Shown one piece after another: positions 26,196 to 34,465 of a stretch of DNA of 64,000 nt. The stretch spans positions 620,001-684,000 of the forward strand of contig NZ_CP051677.1 in the NCBI RefSeq assembly GCF_012849055.1, given 5' to 3'. Source of the DNA: Spirosoma rhododendri (GTDB lineage Bacteria > Bacteroidota > Bacteroidia > Cytophagales > Spirosomataceae). The stretch's first letter is position 1; each line of letters opens with the position of its first letter. The notes under the pieces were generated by a model. The model was not told where the DNA came from. It did not search any database and saw only the letters and a list, made by a program, of their open reading frames with translations. The position numbers and the translations under genes were made by a program.

Positions 26196-27200
26196 CTAAC
26201 TTCGTACCAGCGATACGTCGACGGCGATGTCTTTACCTTCCGGATTCTGGCCCAGCGTAAACTCTACTTCGTCATCAATGTGGAGTTCGTCGAACTCGGT
26301 ATCGATCAGGCTGGTATAGTGGAAAAACAGGTTATTAGGTGGGTAATTGATAAACCCATACCCCGATTTCAGACTGCGAACCGTACTGATTTTCCGACCG
26401 GTCGGGTCATCGTCCGGCCGATCGATGAGGTTGTAGTTTGGCTCGTCTTCATCTTCAAAGTTAGCCGCGTATGAGTTCTGGCTATTGACGAAACTATTCC
26501 CACTCGTAGTAGCTGTCGCTGGCGTGAATGTCGGGCGGGAAGCCTGCTTGACGAACAGGTTTTGAATGATCGGGTCGTTGCGCCGGGTGCGGTCATCGAT
26601 CATGGCGTGCATGGCGACCGGGTACGACACTTCTTCGAGCAGATCCTGCGAGGTACGGGTCACCTGCCGTTCGCCCTGTTCGTTTTCAAATTCAAAATCC
26701 CAGCTCAGTACCATGATCCGCGAGCCTACCGTGTTCAGCTTACGAATGAGCGGCACGTAATCACCGTCGGACGTGATGAGCACGATAACGTCGAATTTCT
26801 TGTAGAGAGTCAGTTCAAACGCTTCCAGCGCCAGCCATACATCGATGCCTTTTTCCTGGCGGTACCCCTGGTAGGTCTTGACCGGCAGGTAGTGGGTCAC
26901 GACGCCTTCCGACATCAGGATATCATCGAACAGCCGGTCGTAGAACAGTTGATTACCGCGCTGATTGGCTTCGTGGGCGTTGAGCCGCCCCCGAAAATAA
27001 TGGGCGTCGACAATCTGGCACAACCGTTCATTAACACCCTCCCGCTCAGCTACCTGCTGCCGAATAAACGCGTGCAGCCCCGAAATGCTGATCCGGCTGC
27101 GTCGCTCGTGGGAGTAGTTATAATAGTTGCTTACGTGGAGGAAATAGTTACCGTCATAAAAGACCCCAATACGGGTCAGTCGGGATGATACTGACTGCAT
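26196..27200 (-). CDS. NYN-domain putative RNase fused to a cold-shock-like domain
   Basis: A 334-residue protein. The N-terminal NYN/PIN-like domain has IGVFYDGNYF with Asp16, KGIDVWLALEA and ITSDGDYVPLIRKL, giving the acidic set expected of a metal-dependent RNase. A linker of about 60 residues leads to a C-terminal OB/cold-shock-like domain (about 269-334: KSGYGFINYP, NNLFFHYTSL, DDEVEFTLG). The cold-shock part suggests RNA binding, so the protein may be a targeted RNase. Similar fusions seem to occur in Bacteroidota, but the function is not known. It is upstream of pabB. Confidence 0.82.
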   Translation of the reverse strand: MQSVSSRLTRIGVFYDGNYFLHVSNYYNYSHERRSRISISGLHAFIRQQVAEREGVNERLCQIVDAHYFRGRLNAHEANQRGNQLFYDRLFDDILMSEGVVTHYLPVKTYQGYRQEKGIDVWLALEAFELTLYKKFDVIVLITSDGDYVPLIRKLNTVGSRIMVLSWDFEFENEQGERQVTRTSQDLLEEVSYPVAMHAMIDDRTRRNDPIIQNLFVKQASRPTFTPATATTSGNSFVNSQNSYAANFEDEDEPNYNLIDRPDDDPTGRKISTVRSLKSGYGFINYPPNNLFFHYTSLIDTEFDELHIDDEVEFTLGQNPEGKDIAVDVSLVRS

Positions 27201-27408
27201 ATATACTGTTTGTTGTAAATGGTAAGCTTACTAATTAACTGTGTATTGTATGGATATGGACAAGCGCGTACGGTATGATAGAGTAATGTGGATAATGGAG
27301 GATTCTGGTTGACTGGTATGTAAACGACGTTCAGAAATAGCAGGCTAGTCACAGTATGGTCGTGGGGCAAAAGTAAAGCTTTTTTAACAGCAATCGCGAC
27401 CGGGCCGG

Positions 27409-27416
27409 TATCTTTG
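27409..27416 (+). promoter_or_regulatory. Bacteroidetes -7 promoter box
   Basis: TATCTTTG fits TAnnTTTG and lies 23 bases before the hisB ATG at 27439; a T-rich run about 24 bases upstream may serve as the -33 region. Confidence 0.5.
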
Positions 27417-27438
27417 CCGCTTCTACCGCTGCTCCTTT

Positions 27439-28590
27439 ATGCAAAAAATACTATTTATCGACCGTGACGGAACGCTGATTGCTGAACCACAACCCGATCA
27501 GCAGGTCGATTCACTGGCCAAGCTTGATTACATCCCCGGTGCGCTGTCGGCCATGCGGCAGATCGCGCAGGAAACCGATTACCGGCTGGTGATGGTCACT
27601 AATCAGGACGGTCTCGGCACCGACGCGTTCCCCGAAGATACGTTCTGGCCTGCCCAAAACAAGATGCTGTCGACCTTCGAAGGTGAAAACATTCATTTCG
27701 ACGACATCCACATCGACCGGCATTTCCCGCATCAGAATAGCACCACCCGCAAGCCGGGAACGGGTATGCTGATGGAGTACTTTGACCGTACGAAATACGA
27801 CCTTGCCAATAGCTACGTCATCGGCGACCGCCTGACCGACGTGCAGCTGGCCGTTAATCTGGGCGCGAAAGCCATTCTGTTTCTGCCCCCCGGCGGTCTG
27901 GAATCGGTACAGATGGCCGATGTCACCCAGCAGACCGACGCCATGAAACAGGCCATCGCGCTGACGACCAGCGACTGGCACGCCATTTACACCTTCCTGC
28001 GCCTGCCTGCCCGCACCGTCACGGTCGAGCGCAACACGAAAGAAACGCAGATTCGTATCGACCTGAACCTCGACGGCACGGGCAAAGCTGACATTCACAC
28101 GGGCCTGGGCTTCTACGATCACATGCTCGATCAGGTGGCCAAGCATTCCGGCTCCGACCTGACCATCCGCGTACAGGGCGACCTGCACATCGACGAACAT
28201 CACACCATCGAAGATACCGCGCTGGCCCTGGGCGAAGCGTACCGACGTGCGCTCGGCGACAAAAAAGGCATCAGCCGCTACGGCTATCTGCTGCCGATGG
28301 ACGACGCACTGGCGCAGGTAGCGATCGACTTTTCTGGACGGCCGTGGCTGGTGTGGGACGCTGAGTTCCGGCGCGAGAAAGTGGGCGACATGCCGACCGA
28401 GCTGTTTCACCACTTCTTCAAATCATTCTCCGACACGGCGCAGTGCAACCTGAACGTAAAGGTTGAAGGCGATAACGAACACCATAAGATCGAAGCGATT
28501 TTCAAGGCGTTTGCCAAATCGATCAAGATGGCCGTTCGGCGCGACATTCGGGAAATCGATAACCTGCCCAGCACGAAAGGCGTTTTGTAA
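27439..28590 (+). CDS. hisB: Bifunctional histidinol-phosphatase / imidazoleglycerol-phosphate dehydratase
   Basis: Carries out steps 6 and 8 of histidine synthesis. The N-terminal HAD phosphatase domain (1-165) has IDRDGTLI with the catalytic Asp pair, TNQDGLG and [10 protein letters not shown]. The C-terminal IGP dehydratase domain (about 180-383) has [27 protein letters not shown] and the metal-binding HHFFKSF segment. The fused form and 383-residue length match gamma-proteobacterial and Bacteroidetes HisB. It is not in a his operon here. There are no defects. Confidence 0.95.
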   Translation: MQKILFIDRDGTLIAEPQPDQQVDSLAKLDYIPGALSAMRQIAQETDYRLVMVTNQDGLGTDAFPEDTFWPAQNKMLSTFEGENIHFDDIHIDRHFPHQNSTTRKPGTGMLMEYFDRTKYDLANSYVIGDRLTDVQLAVNLGAKAILFLPPGGLESVQMADVTQQTDAMKQAIALTTSDWHAIYTFLRLPARTVTVERNTKETQIRIDLNLDGTGKADIHTGLGFYDHMLDQVAKHSGSDLTIRVQGDLHIDEHHTIEDTALALGEAYRRALGDKKGISRYGYLLPMDDALAQVAIDFSGRPWLVWDAEFRREKVGDMPTELFHHFFKSFSDTAQCNLNVKVEGDNEHHKIEAIFKAFAKSIKMAVRRDIREIDNLPSTKGVL

Positions 28591-28609
28591 CAAGGCTTTG
28601 TACCAAGAC

Positions 28610-28640
28610 TTTGCGGCACGGCTTTTCCGTCGTACTTTTG
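28610..28640 (+). promoter_or_regulatory. Canonical Bacteroidetes promoter (-33 TTTG, 19-base spacer, -7 TACTTTTG)
   Basis: TTTG at 28610-28613 and TACTTTTG at 28633-28640 are spaced by exactly 19 bases, the consensus layout for the primary sigma factor of Bacteroidetes. It points at the small membrane protein starting at 28665. Confidence 0.65.
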
Positions 28641-28664
28641 CCCCATCTTCAATTGAGCACTGAC

Positions 28665-28766
28665 ATGGATTTATCAACCCCGTTAACCCTTCTGTTCTAC
28701 GCGGTTCTGCTGATCGCTTCGTTCATGACCGGCAAGTGGCTGGAGCGCAAAGACCGGAAGTATTAA
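28665..28766 (+). CDS. 33-residue single-span membrane protein
   Basis: An ATG-to-TAA frame encodes about seven polar residues, one hydrophobic helix (LLFYAVLLIASFMTG) and a strongly basic tail (KWLERKDRKY), so the C-terminus should stay in the cytoplasm. A near-consensus promoter lies 25 bases upstream, which raises the chance that it is real. No family is recognised. Such proteins often modulate a larger membrane complex, but nothing shows which. It follows hisB and precedes repeat B5. Confidence 0.6.
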   Translation: MDLSTPLTLLFYAVLLIASFMTGKWLERKDRKY

Positions 28767-28770
28767 TCTG

Positions 28771-28876
28771 GTTCAAGGTTTGTGGTTTAACGTTTAACGT
28801 TTCTTCTGCGGCAACCATATTCCCGATGCTTTGTCCGCTCAGAACCTTGACCGTTAAACTACAAACCTCAAACCCA
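28771..28876. repeat. Family B inverted repeat, copy 5
   Basis: Left end GGTTCAAGGTTTGTGGTTTA..AACG and right end CCGTTAAACTACAAACCTCA..AACC pair with few mismatches. It fills the gap between the small membrane protein and the acyltransferase. Confidence 0.75.
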
Positions 28877-28878
28877 TC

Positions 28879-29451
28879 ATGCTTGGTGCCCTGACTCGCT
28901 GGTTGTTTAAACTGTGGGGCTGGCGCATTCAGGGGCCGGTACCTACGGTGCCCAAAGCCATTTGGGTCGTTGCGCCCCACACCACCAACTGGGATTTCCC
29001 TGTCGGGCTGGGTATCCGCCCGACCGTCGGTATCTGGATTCAGTACCTCGCCAAAAGTTCGTTGTTCACGTGGTACTCGGGCTGGCTGTTTCGCCTGCTC
29101 GGTGGTAAGCCCGTCTACCGCGACCGGTCGCGTAATCTGGTCGATGCTACCGTCGACGTTTTCAACCAAAGCGACCGGCTCCACATCTGCATCACGCCCG
29201 AAGGTACCCGCGCCAACGTCGCTACACTCAAAACGGGTTTTTACTACATCGCACTGAAAGCCAACGTCCCGCTGATTCTCGTCGGCTTCGACTGGCCCCG
29301 CAAACTCGTGCTCCTCAGCGAACCGCTCTACGTAACCGGCGACTATGAGCGCGATATGCTCCCCTTCTACCAGTTTTTCTCACAGGTTCACGGCATCAAA
29401 AAAGACTGGCTGCTGAAGTGGGAAAAGACCGGCGTTATCGAACGCAGTTAG
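28879..29451 (+). CDS. 1-acyl-sn-glycerol-3-phosphate acyltransferase-like (PlsC family)
   Basis: A 190-residue acyltransferase that likely esterifies lysophosphatidic acid or a related lipid at the inner membrane. Motif I reads PHTTNWD with His34 and Asp39 (HX4D), motif III is TPEGTR, and a proline-containing motif IV lies at NVPLILVGFDW. A hydrophobic segment near the N-terminus may dip into the membrane. It is shorter than E. coli PlsC, as common for the Bacteroidetes paralogues of this subfamily. It is monocistronic between repeats B5 and F2. Confidence 0.83.
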   Translation: MLGALTRWLFKLWGWRIQGPVPTVPKAIWVVAPHTTNWDFPVGLGIRPTVGIWIQYLAKSSLFTWYSGWLFRLLGGKPVYRDRSRNLVDATVDVFNQSDRLHICITPEGTRANVATLKTGFYYIALKANVPLILVGFDWPRKLVLLSEPLYVTGDYERDMLPFYQFFSQVHGIKKDWLLKWEKTGVIERS

Positions 29452-29473
29452 CGTATTGTAGCTTGGTAGTTAC

Positions 29474-29593
29474 GTAGCCTGGACCGGTCCACGTCCGGGT
29501 GGGCGCGACAGCGGCCAACAAAGCATCCGCCTGCACTAGTTGCCCTAACGGGCACCCGGACGTGGACCGGTCCGCCGGTGCGGTCCAGGCTAC
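29474..29593. repeat. Family F inverted repeat, copy 2
   Basis: GTAGCCTGGACCGGTCCACG..GGGTG is mirrored by CACCCGGACGTGGACCGGTCC and then GGTCCAGGCTAC, about 120 bases in all. It separates convergent genes and supplies the TAG stop of the methyltransferase. Confidence 0.75.
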
Positions 29594-30636
29594 AACTTCT
29601 TTGCCCAGATCAATCCGTAATCCAGTTGCGTAGGAATAGCTTCGTCGGTGGGTTGCAGACCGGCCTGTTTGAACCAGCTCCGGTGCTCGACACGGCTGTA
29701 GCAGCGTCCTTTTGTTCCCCAGAATAGTTGGGCCGAATAATCGGTAACGGCCAGCGGACCATCGAGCGCATCGTTTAGAAACGCGTCGTGTACCCAGAGT
29801 TCACCACCGGGGCGCAGGGCCGCAGCAAAGCGGTTGGTCAGTGCCTGACAGGTATCGGTTGGCCAATCGTGGAACAGGCTGGCAGCCAGCAACAGGTCGG
29901 TATTGGTTAGATCGTCGGTGAGCATATCGCCCGGCAGGAACGTTACCCGCTCCCGGACGCTTTCTGCCCCCGGTCGGCCGCTCCGGCTGAATTCATCGAG
30001 CAACTCCTGCGCAACGGTCAGTACCGCCGGGCGGTCGAATAGCGTGGCCGTCGACGTGGGGTTGTTCAGCAGCCATTCGTAGGTGTAAAAGCCGGTACCA
30101 CCCGCCACGTCGAGCAGATGCCCGTCGCGCCGGGTCATGCTGGCCGCGACCAAAGGCGACAGGTGCCGGGCGCGACCAGCCAGCCCCAGCGTAAATCGGC
30201 GCGACTCGTCGGGATCATCCATCGGCGAGGGCGCATCACCTTCTTTGACGAACGAAATACCGTTGGGCGTTTCCAGCGGCCCGTCGTTTCGCAGTCGGAC
30301 GGCCATTTCCACGGCGCCCACGTCGTCTTTTTCCAGTTCAATGTATCCGCTCAGATTCGGCGTATGCCGCTGCGACACGTATCGGCCCAACTCGGTGATG
30401 TACAGTTTACCCGTTTGGTCGTAAGTCAGCAGGTTCATCGCGCACAGGGCTGGGAACAACACATGGGCCGGTCGCTCTTGCAGATTAAGTCGCTGGCTCA
30501 GTTCCGCCACGGACAGCGGCCCGTTTATCAGTTCGCTAAAAACGGGTATGTGGTGTACCGCGACAATGAGCAGACGCGACCCGTACATGGCCCGTAGCTG
30601 GCGGGTAATGGGTGCGAGATCAGGTTGAGAAGTCAT
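29590..30636 (-). CDS. SAM-dependent O-methyltransferase family protein
   Basis: A 348-residue methyltransferase of the COMT/AcyN type (Methyltransf_2 layout). The N-terminal dimerisation winged helix (about 1-100; LSVAELSQRLNLQERPAHVLF) is followed by a Rossmann domain with SAM motif I LLDVAGGTGFYTYEW and motif LFHDWPTD where the catalytic base usually sits. Substrates of this group are phenolic or polyketide hydroxyls, but the actual one is unknown. It stands alone, with no secondary-metabolite genes beside it. Confidence 0.8.
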   Translation of the reverse strand: MTSQPDLAPITRQLRAMYGSRLLIVAVHHIPVFSELINGPLSVAELSQRLNLQERPAHVLFPALCAMNLLTYDQTGKLYITELGRYVSQRHTPNLSGYIELEKDDVGAVEMAVRLRNDGPLETPNGISFVKEGDAPSPMDDPDESRRFTLGLAGRARHLSPLVAASMTRRDGHLLDVAGGTGFYTYEWLLNNPTSTATLFDRPAVLTVAQELLDEFSRSGRPGAESVRERVTFLPGDMLTDDLTNTDLLLAASLFHDWPTDTCQALTNRFAAALRPGGELWVHDAFLNDALDGPLAVTDYSAQLFWGTKGRCYSRVEHRSWFKQAGLQPTDEAIPTQLDYGLIWAKKL

Positions 30637-30709
30637 CGTTGAGTATAGGTGATTTATAATCAGTGAAGCCGTTTACGATTTAGATACGTCTGCCTGAACG
30701 ATCAATTTC

Positions 30710-30811
30710 TGTCATCCCGACGACAGGAGGGATCTTCGCGAGGGGCTGATTTAACCGCCTGTTACCGAACCGGGCCGCCGGAGCGGATCCCTCCTGGCGT
30801 CGGGATGACAA
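30710..30811. repeat. Family C inverted repeat (GTCATCCCGA/TCGGGATGAC), copy 1
   Basis: Left TGTCATCCCGACG..AGGAGGGATC and right GATCCCTCCT..CGTCGGGATGACA. The loop holds ACCGCCTGTTA, shared with copies at 41024 and 54855. It lies upstream of the methyltransferase and downstream of lpxB. Confidence 0.8.
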
Positions 30812-30832
30812 AAATCCGTTCCCCAGACATCA

Positions 30833-31945
30833 TCAGCCCTCCCGCAGTGCCTGCACCATCAGCGCACCGGCCCGCTCCGACGCGCCGGGTTCGCCCATCC
30901 GCTGCCGGACGTCGGCGTAGCCAGCCAGTTGATCGGCCCGGCGGGTGCCCCCCGGCAGGATGGCCCGCAGTTCGGCGACAACCGTGTCTTCCCGAAAATC
31001 CTGAATCAGTTCTTTGACGATTTCGCGGTCGGCGATGAGGTTGACGAGCGAGATAAACCGCACCGACATCACGCGCTTGCCAATGGCGTAGAACAGCTTC
31101 GACGCTTTGTAACACACCACCTGCGGCACGTTGAGCAGGGCCGTTTCGAGCGTCGCCGTCCCCGACGTTACCAGCGCGGCCGTTGCTACCGTCAGCAGGT
31201 CGTAGGCCGCATCGCTGACGCGGGCCACGTTGGGGTAGTCGCGCAACAGGTCGTCGTACAGGCTCGCGGGCAGGTTGCTGACCGTACCGACGACGAAACG
31301 ATAGTTGGGGAAATGGCGCGTAGCCGCCAGCATCGTCGGCAGCATGCCCACAATTTCCTGACGGCGGCTACCGGGCAGCAGAGCCACAACGGGACGTTCG
31401 TCGGCGGGAAGTTTGGCCAGAAACTGAGTATCGGGCTGAAACTGGGCAAGTGCATCGAGCAGGGGGTTGCCCACGTAATCGACGCGGTAGTCGTAGCGGG
31501 CGAAAAACTCGGTTTCAAACGGCAGTATCGTAAACAGACGGTTGACCGACGCCTTGATGTTTTTGGCCCGGCCGGGGTTCCACGCCCACACTTTTGGCGC
31601 GATGTAGTAGAACACCCGAATGCCGTGCGCTTTTGCAAATTTGGCCACGCGCAGGTTGAAACCCGAATAGTCGATCAGGATCAGCACATCGGGGCGGTGG
31701 GCCAGCAGGTCGGCCTGACACTCGCGCATGATCCGGCGGATCGTTCCCAGATTGCGGGCCACTTCCACGAAACCCATAAAGGCCATCTCGCGGTAGTGCC
31801 GAACGAGCGTGGCCCCGGCGGCTTCCATCTGCTCACCACCGTAGGCCCGAAACGCAGCCTGCGGATCGTGCTGCCGGATCGACCGGATCAGGTTGGCACC
31901 GTGTAAGTCGCCGGAGCGTTCGCCCGCAATCAGGTAATAGGTCAT
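30833..31945 (-). CDS. lpxB: Lipid-A-disaccharide synthase
   Basis: LpxB (GT19) joins UDP-2,3-diacylglucosamine and lipid X to form the lipid A disaccharide at the inner membrane. The 370-residue sequence has the N-terminal AGERSGDLHGA, the YYIAPKVWAW loop, VDYVGNPL and LLPGSRRQE, all diagnostic. Length is normal. It starts with ATG at 31945, three bases after the queD stop, so the two form an operon. It shows that the organism makes LPS or lipid A. Confidence 0.95.
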   Translation of the reverse strand: MTYYLIAGERSGDLHGANLIRSIRQHDPQAAFRAYGGEQMEAAGATLVRHYREMAFMGFVEVARNLGTIRRIMRECQADLLAHRPDVLILIDYSGFNLRVAKFAKAHGIRVFYYIAPKVWAWNPGRAKNIKASVNRLFTILPFETEFFARYDYRVDYVGNPLLDALAQFQPDTQFLAKLPADERPVVALLPGSRRQEIVGMLPTMLAATRHFPNYRFVVGTVSNLPASLYDDLLRDYPNVARVSDAAYDLLTVATAALVTSGTATLETALLNVPQVVCYKASKLFYAIGKRVMSVRFISLVNLIADREIVKELIQDFREDTVVAELRAILPGGTRRADQLAGYADVRQRMGEPGASERAGALMVQALREG

Positions 31946-31948
31946 GGA

Positions 31949-32365
31949 CTATTCGCCGAAATAATCGACGAAGTTTTTGGGCGTTTCGTAGAGCCGCAAC
32001 TGATGCAGGTGGGCTTCGCTGACGTCGGCGAGGGCGCGTTCGAGGATCTTCCAGATTTCCATGATGAAGATTTCGCACGACGCCATTTTACCCCGCATGA
32101 AGTCAACGTCGAGGTTCAGATTTTTGTGATCGACCTTTTCGATTACGTCCCGTTTGATGATGTCGCCCAGCATTTTCAGGTCGATCACAAAGCCCGTATC
32201 GGGGTCAGGTTCGCCCTTGACCGTGACGATCAGTTCGAAGTTGTGGCCGTGCCAGTTGATGTTGGCGCAGGGACCGAAAACTTCCGCATTTTTTTCTTCC
32301 GACCAGTTCGGATTGTATAGCCGGTGAGCCGCGTTGAAGTGCTCAATTCTGTTGATATAGACCAT
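31949..32365 (-). CDS. queD: 6-carboxytetrahydropterin synthase / 6-pyruvoyltetrahydropterin synthase family
   Basis: A 138-residue T-fold enzyme that converts dihydroneopterin triphosphate to 6-carboxytetrahydropterin for queuosine/preQ0. The zinc ligands are His14, His39 and His41 (NWHGHN), Cys33 in GPCA is the catalytic cysteine and EKVDHKNLN carries the Asp-His pair. It is the first gene of an operon with lpxB. Assignment as QueD versus PTPS-like paralogue rests on size; the other que genes are not in the window. Confidence 0.87.
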   Translation of the reverse strand: MVYINRIEHFNAAHRLYNPNWSEEKNAEVFGPCANINWHGHNFELIVTVKGEPDPDTGFVIDLKMLGDIIKRDVIEKVDHKNLNLDVDFMRGKMASCEIFIMEIWKILERALADVSEAHLHQLRLYETPKNFVDYFGE

Positions 32366-32641
32366 AGCTCTGGTTTAGATAAGGCGGTTGCCAGAAACGC
32401 CGGGTGAAAAATTAGGGCGTAAAGGTACGCATTTCGGCGGAGACCTGCGCGGTAAACGGCCATTGTATCCGGGTTGAACAAGCGATGAGGCAACGGGATT
32501 CACATATAAATAATACAATTTAATCAAAAAATCACCTATTCTTTTGTATAGCCCCTAACCCGTACCTTTACGATCTCTTTTTTAAGTTTCACGCTGATTT
32601 CTACCAGTTTAAGGGCTTCAGCACCTATTTTCCATTTCTCT

Positions 32642-33607
32642 ATGATTATCGTTACGGGGGCAGCCGGTTTTATCGGCAGTTGTTTGATTAGCAAATTGAA
32701 TCAGGAAAACTTCAATTTCATCATCGCCGTTGACGATTTTTCTGACCCCCGTAAAGAAAAGAATCTGGTAGGCAAGCGCATTCAGGAGCGCGTCGACCGG
32801 GAGGTGTTTTTCGACTGGCTCGATCAGAACTATCAGGAGATCGAATTCATCTTCCACATCGGTGCCCGTACCGACACGACCGAGTTCGACTGGTCGATTC
32901 TGGAGCACCTCAACCTGACGTATTCCAAGCGTATCTGGCAAGCCTGCATCGACTATCAGATTCCGCTCGTGTATGCATCGTCGGCGGCTACGTACGGCCT
33001 CGGCGAGCTGGGCTACGACGACAACGAATCGCAGATTCCGCAGCTCAAACCGCTGAACCCCTACGGTGAATCGAAGAACGCGTTCGACATCTGGGCGCTG
33101 GAGCAGGAACGCAAACCGTTTTTCTGGGCAGGACTGAAATTCTTCAACGTCTACGGCCCCAACGAATACCACAAAGACCGGATGGCGTCGGTGATTTTTC
33201 ACACCGTCAATCAAATTCGGAAAACGGGTAAGATGAATTTGTTCCGGTCGCACAACCCCGATTACGCCGACGGCGAGCAGATGCGCGATTTCGTGTACGT
33301 GAAAGACGTCGTTGAGGTGTGTCTGTTTCTGATGCATCACCGGCGCAACTCCGGCATCTACAACCTCGGCAGCGGCAAAGCCCGCACCTTCCTCGATCTG
33401 GTTACCAGCACCTTCCGCGCTCTCGACCTCGAACCGAACATCGGCTTTATCGATACCCCCGCCGACATCCGCGACAAGTACCAGTATTTCACGCAGGCCA
33501 ACATGGCCAAGCTGCGCTCCATCGGCTACGACCGCCCGTTCTGCTCGCTTGAAGAAGGCATCGCTGACTACGTGGGCAATTACCTCAAAGAAGATACGTA
33601 TCTGTAA
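32642..33607 (+). CDS. hldD: ADP-L-glycero-D-manno-heptose 6-epimerase
   Basis: An extended SDR (RfaD/HldD) that epimerises ADP-D-glycero-D-manno-heptose at C6 for the LPS core. The NAD(P) loop GAAGFIGS covers residues 6-13, the active-site Tyr141-x-x-x-Lys145 lies in PYGESK, and Ser113/Ser114 precede it. FNVYGPNEYHKDRMAS is the signature for this epimerase. Length (321) is normal. It is divergent from queD-lpxB, so LPS genes face each other across a 276-base gap that holds a TTTG and TACCTTTA promoter-like pair (32543-32570). Confidence 0.93.
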   Translation: MIIVTGAAGFIGSCLISKLNQENFNFIIAVDDFSDPRKEKNLVGKRIQERVDREVFFDWLDQNYQEIEFIFHIGARTDTTEFDWSILEHLNLTYSKRIWQACIDYQIPLVYASSAATYGLGELGYDDNESQIPQLKPLNPYGESKNAFDIWALEQERKPFFWAGLKFFNVYGPNEYHKDRMASVIFHTVNQIRKTGKMNLFRSHNPDYADGEQMRDFVYVKDVVEVCLFLMHHRRNSGIYNLGSGKARTFLDLVTSTFRALDLEPNIGFIDTPADIRDKYQYFTQANMAKLRSIGYDRPFCSLEEGIADYVGNYLKEDTYL

Positions 33608-33616
33608 CGCAGCCGG

Positions 33617-34465
33617 TTAGCTAACGCTGTCAGAAAAGGCGATACCGACGCCCTGTAGCTGCTTTTCGGCGTCGGGTAGGATTTCGCAGTTGTCCCAGAT
33701 ACCCGTCAGCAGGGTTTGTGCGTAGGAATCGGGCAGGCCGTTCGCCTGCATAAGCTGGTTAGCCGTTTGGTTGTCGTAGGTGAACGAGCAAAACTGGTAC
33801 GTAAACTGACCGTCGGCATCATCAAGCAGCAGGTACCAGACGCGCGGGGTACCGTCGTTGGCGGGCATCCCGATAACCCCCGCATTGAGCCAGTATTTAT
33901 CCTCCCGCACATCATCAAACGGCAGTCCGGCATGGCCAGCCAGGATAACGTCGGCACCGGTAGCTGTCATCGTTTGTTCCTTGACGGACCACGGCGTCGA
34001 CGCAAATACGAACTCCGAAATGTTTGTCGCGGACCCGTGCACAACGGCCACCGACTTGCCAGCATAGGAAAAGCGCAGGTGCAACGGCAATGTACGTAAC
34101 CACTCTACTGACGCCCCCGATAGTGCCTGCACCGCGTAGGGAAACCACGTCCGGGAGAATGTATCGCAGCGGCCACCCTCGGCGAAATTACAGCCGCAGT
34201 CGTCCGCGCCCTCGACGACGTTCTGCTCCACGTTACCCTGAATGCTGTGAATGCCCCACGCTTTTATCAATTGCACGCACTCATCGGGCTGGGCGCAGTA
34301 ACCCACGATGTCGCCGGTACAGATGATCCGGTCGGGCGAGATGCCGCGCTGTTCGGCGATCTGCCGGAGCGTTTCCAGCGCCTGTATGTTAGAGTACGGA
34401 CCGCCGAAAATAAGCAGCGGGCCCCTGAGGGTGCCGAGGTCGGTAGTCGTTGCGGGAGTGTTCAT
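33617..34465 (-). CDS. Metallophosphoesterase family protein with altered DxH motif
   Basis: A 282-residue calcineurin-like fold. Motif 2 is intact (GDIVGY, Asp52), motif 3 is GNVE (Asn78), later His143 (VVHGS) and His178 (LAGHAG) are present. The first motif, normally D-x-H-G-N, reads GGPYSN (21-26), so both an Asp and a His metal ligand are missing. A Cys-rich insert (CGC..GGRC, 90-100) is also unusual. It may bind a single metal, or act as a non-catalytic sensor. The ATG overlaps the symporter stop (ATGA), making it the last gene of the Sus operon. The DNA shows no frame damage. Confidence 0.75.
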   Translation of the reverse strand: MNTPATTTDLGTLRGPLLIFGGPYSNIQALETLRQIAEQRGISPDRIICTGDIVGYCAQPDECVQLIKAWGIHSIQGNVEQNVVEGADDCGCNFAEGGRCDTFSRTWFPYAVQALSGASVEWLRTLPLHLRFSYAGKSVAVVHGSATNISEFVFASTPWSVKEQTMTATGADVILAGHAGLPFDDVREDKYWLNAGVIGMPANDGTPRVWYLLLDDADGQFTYQFCSFTYDNQTANQLMQANGLPDSYAQTLLTGIWDNCEILPDAEKQLQGVGIAFSDSVS

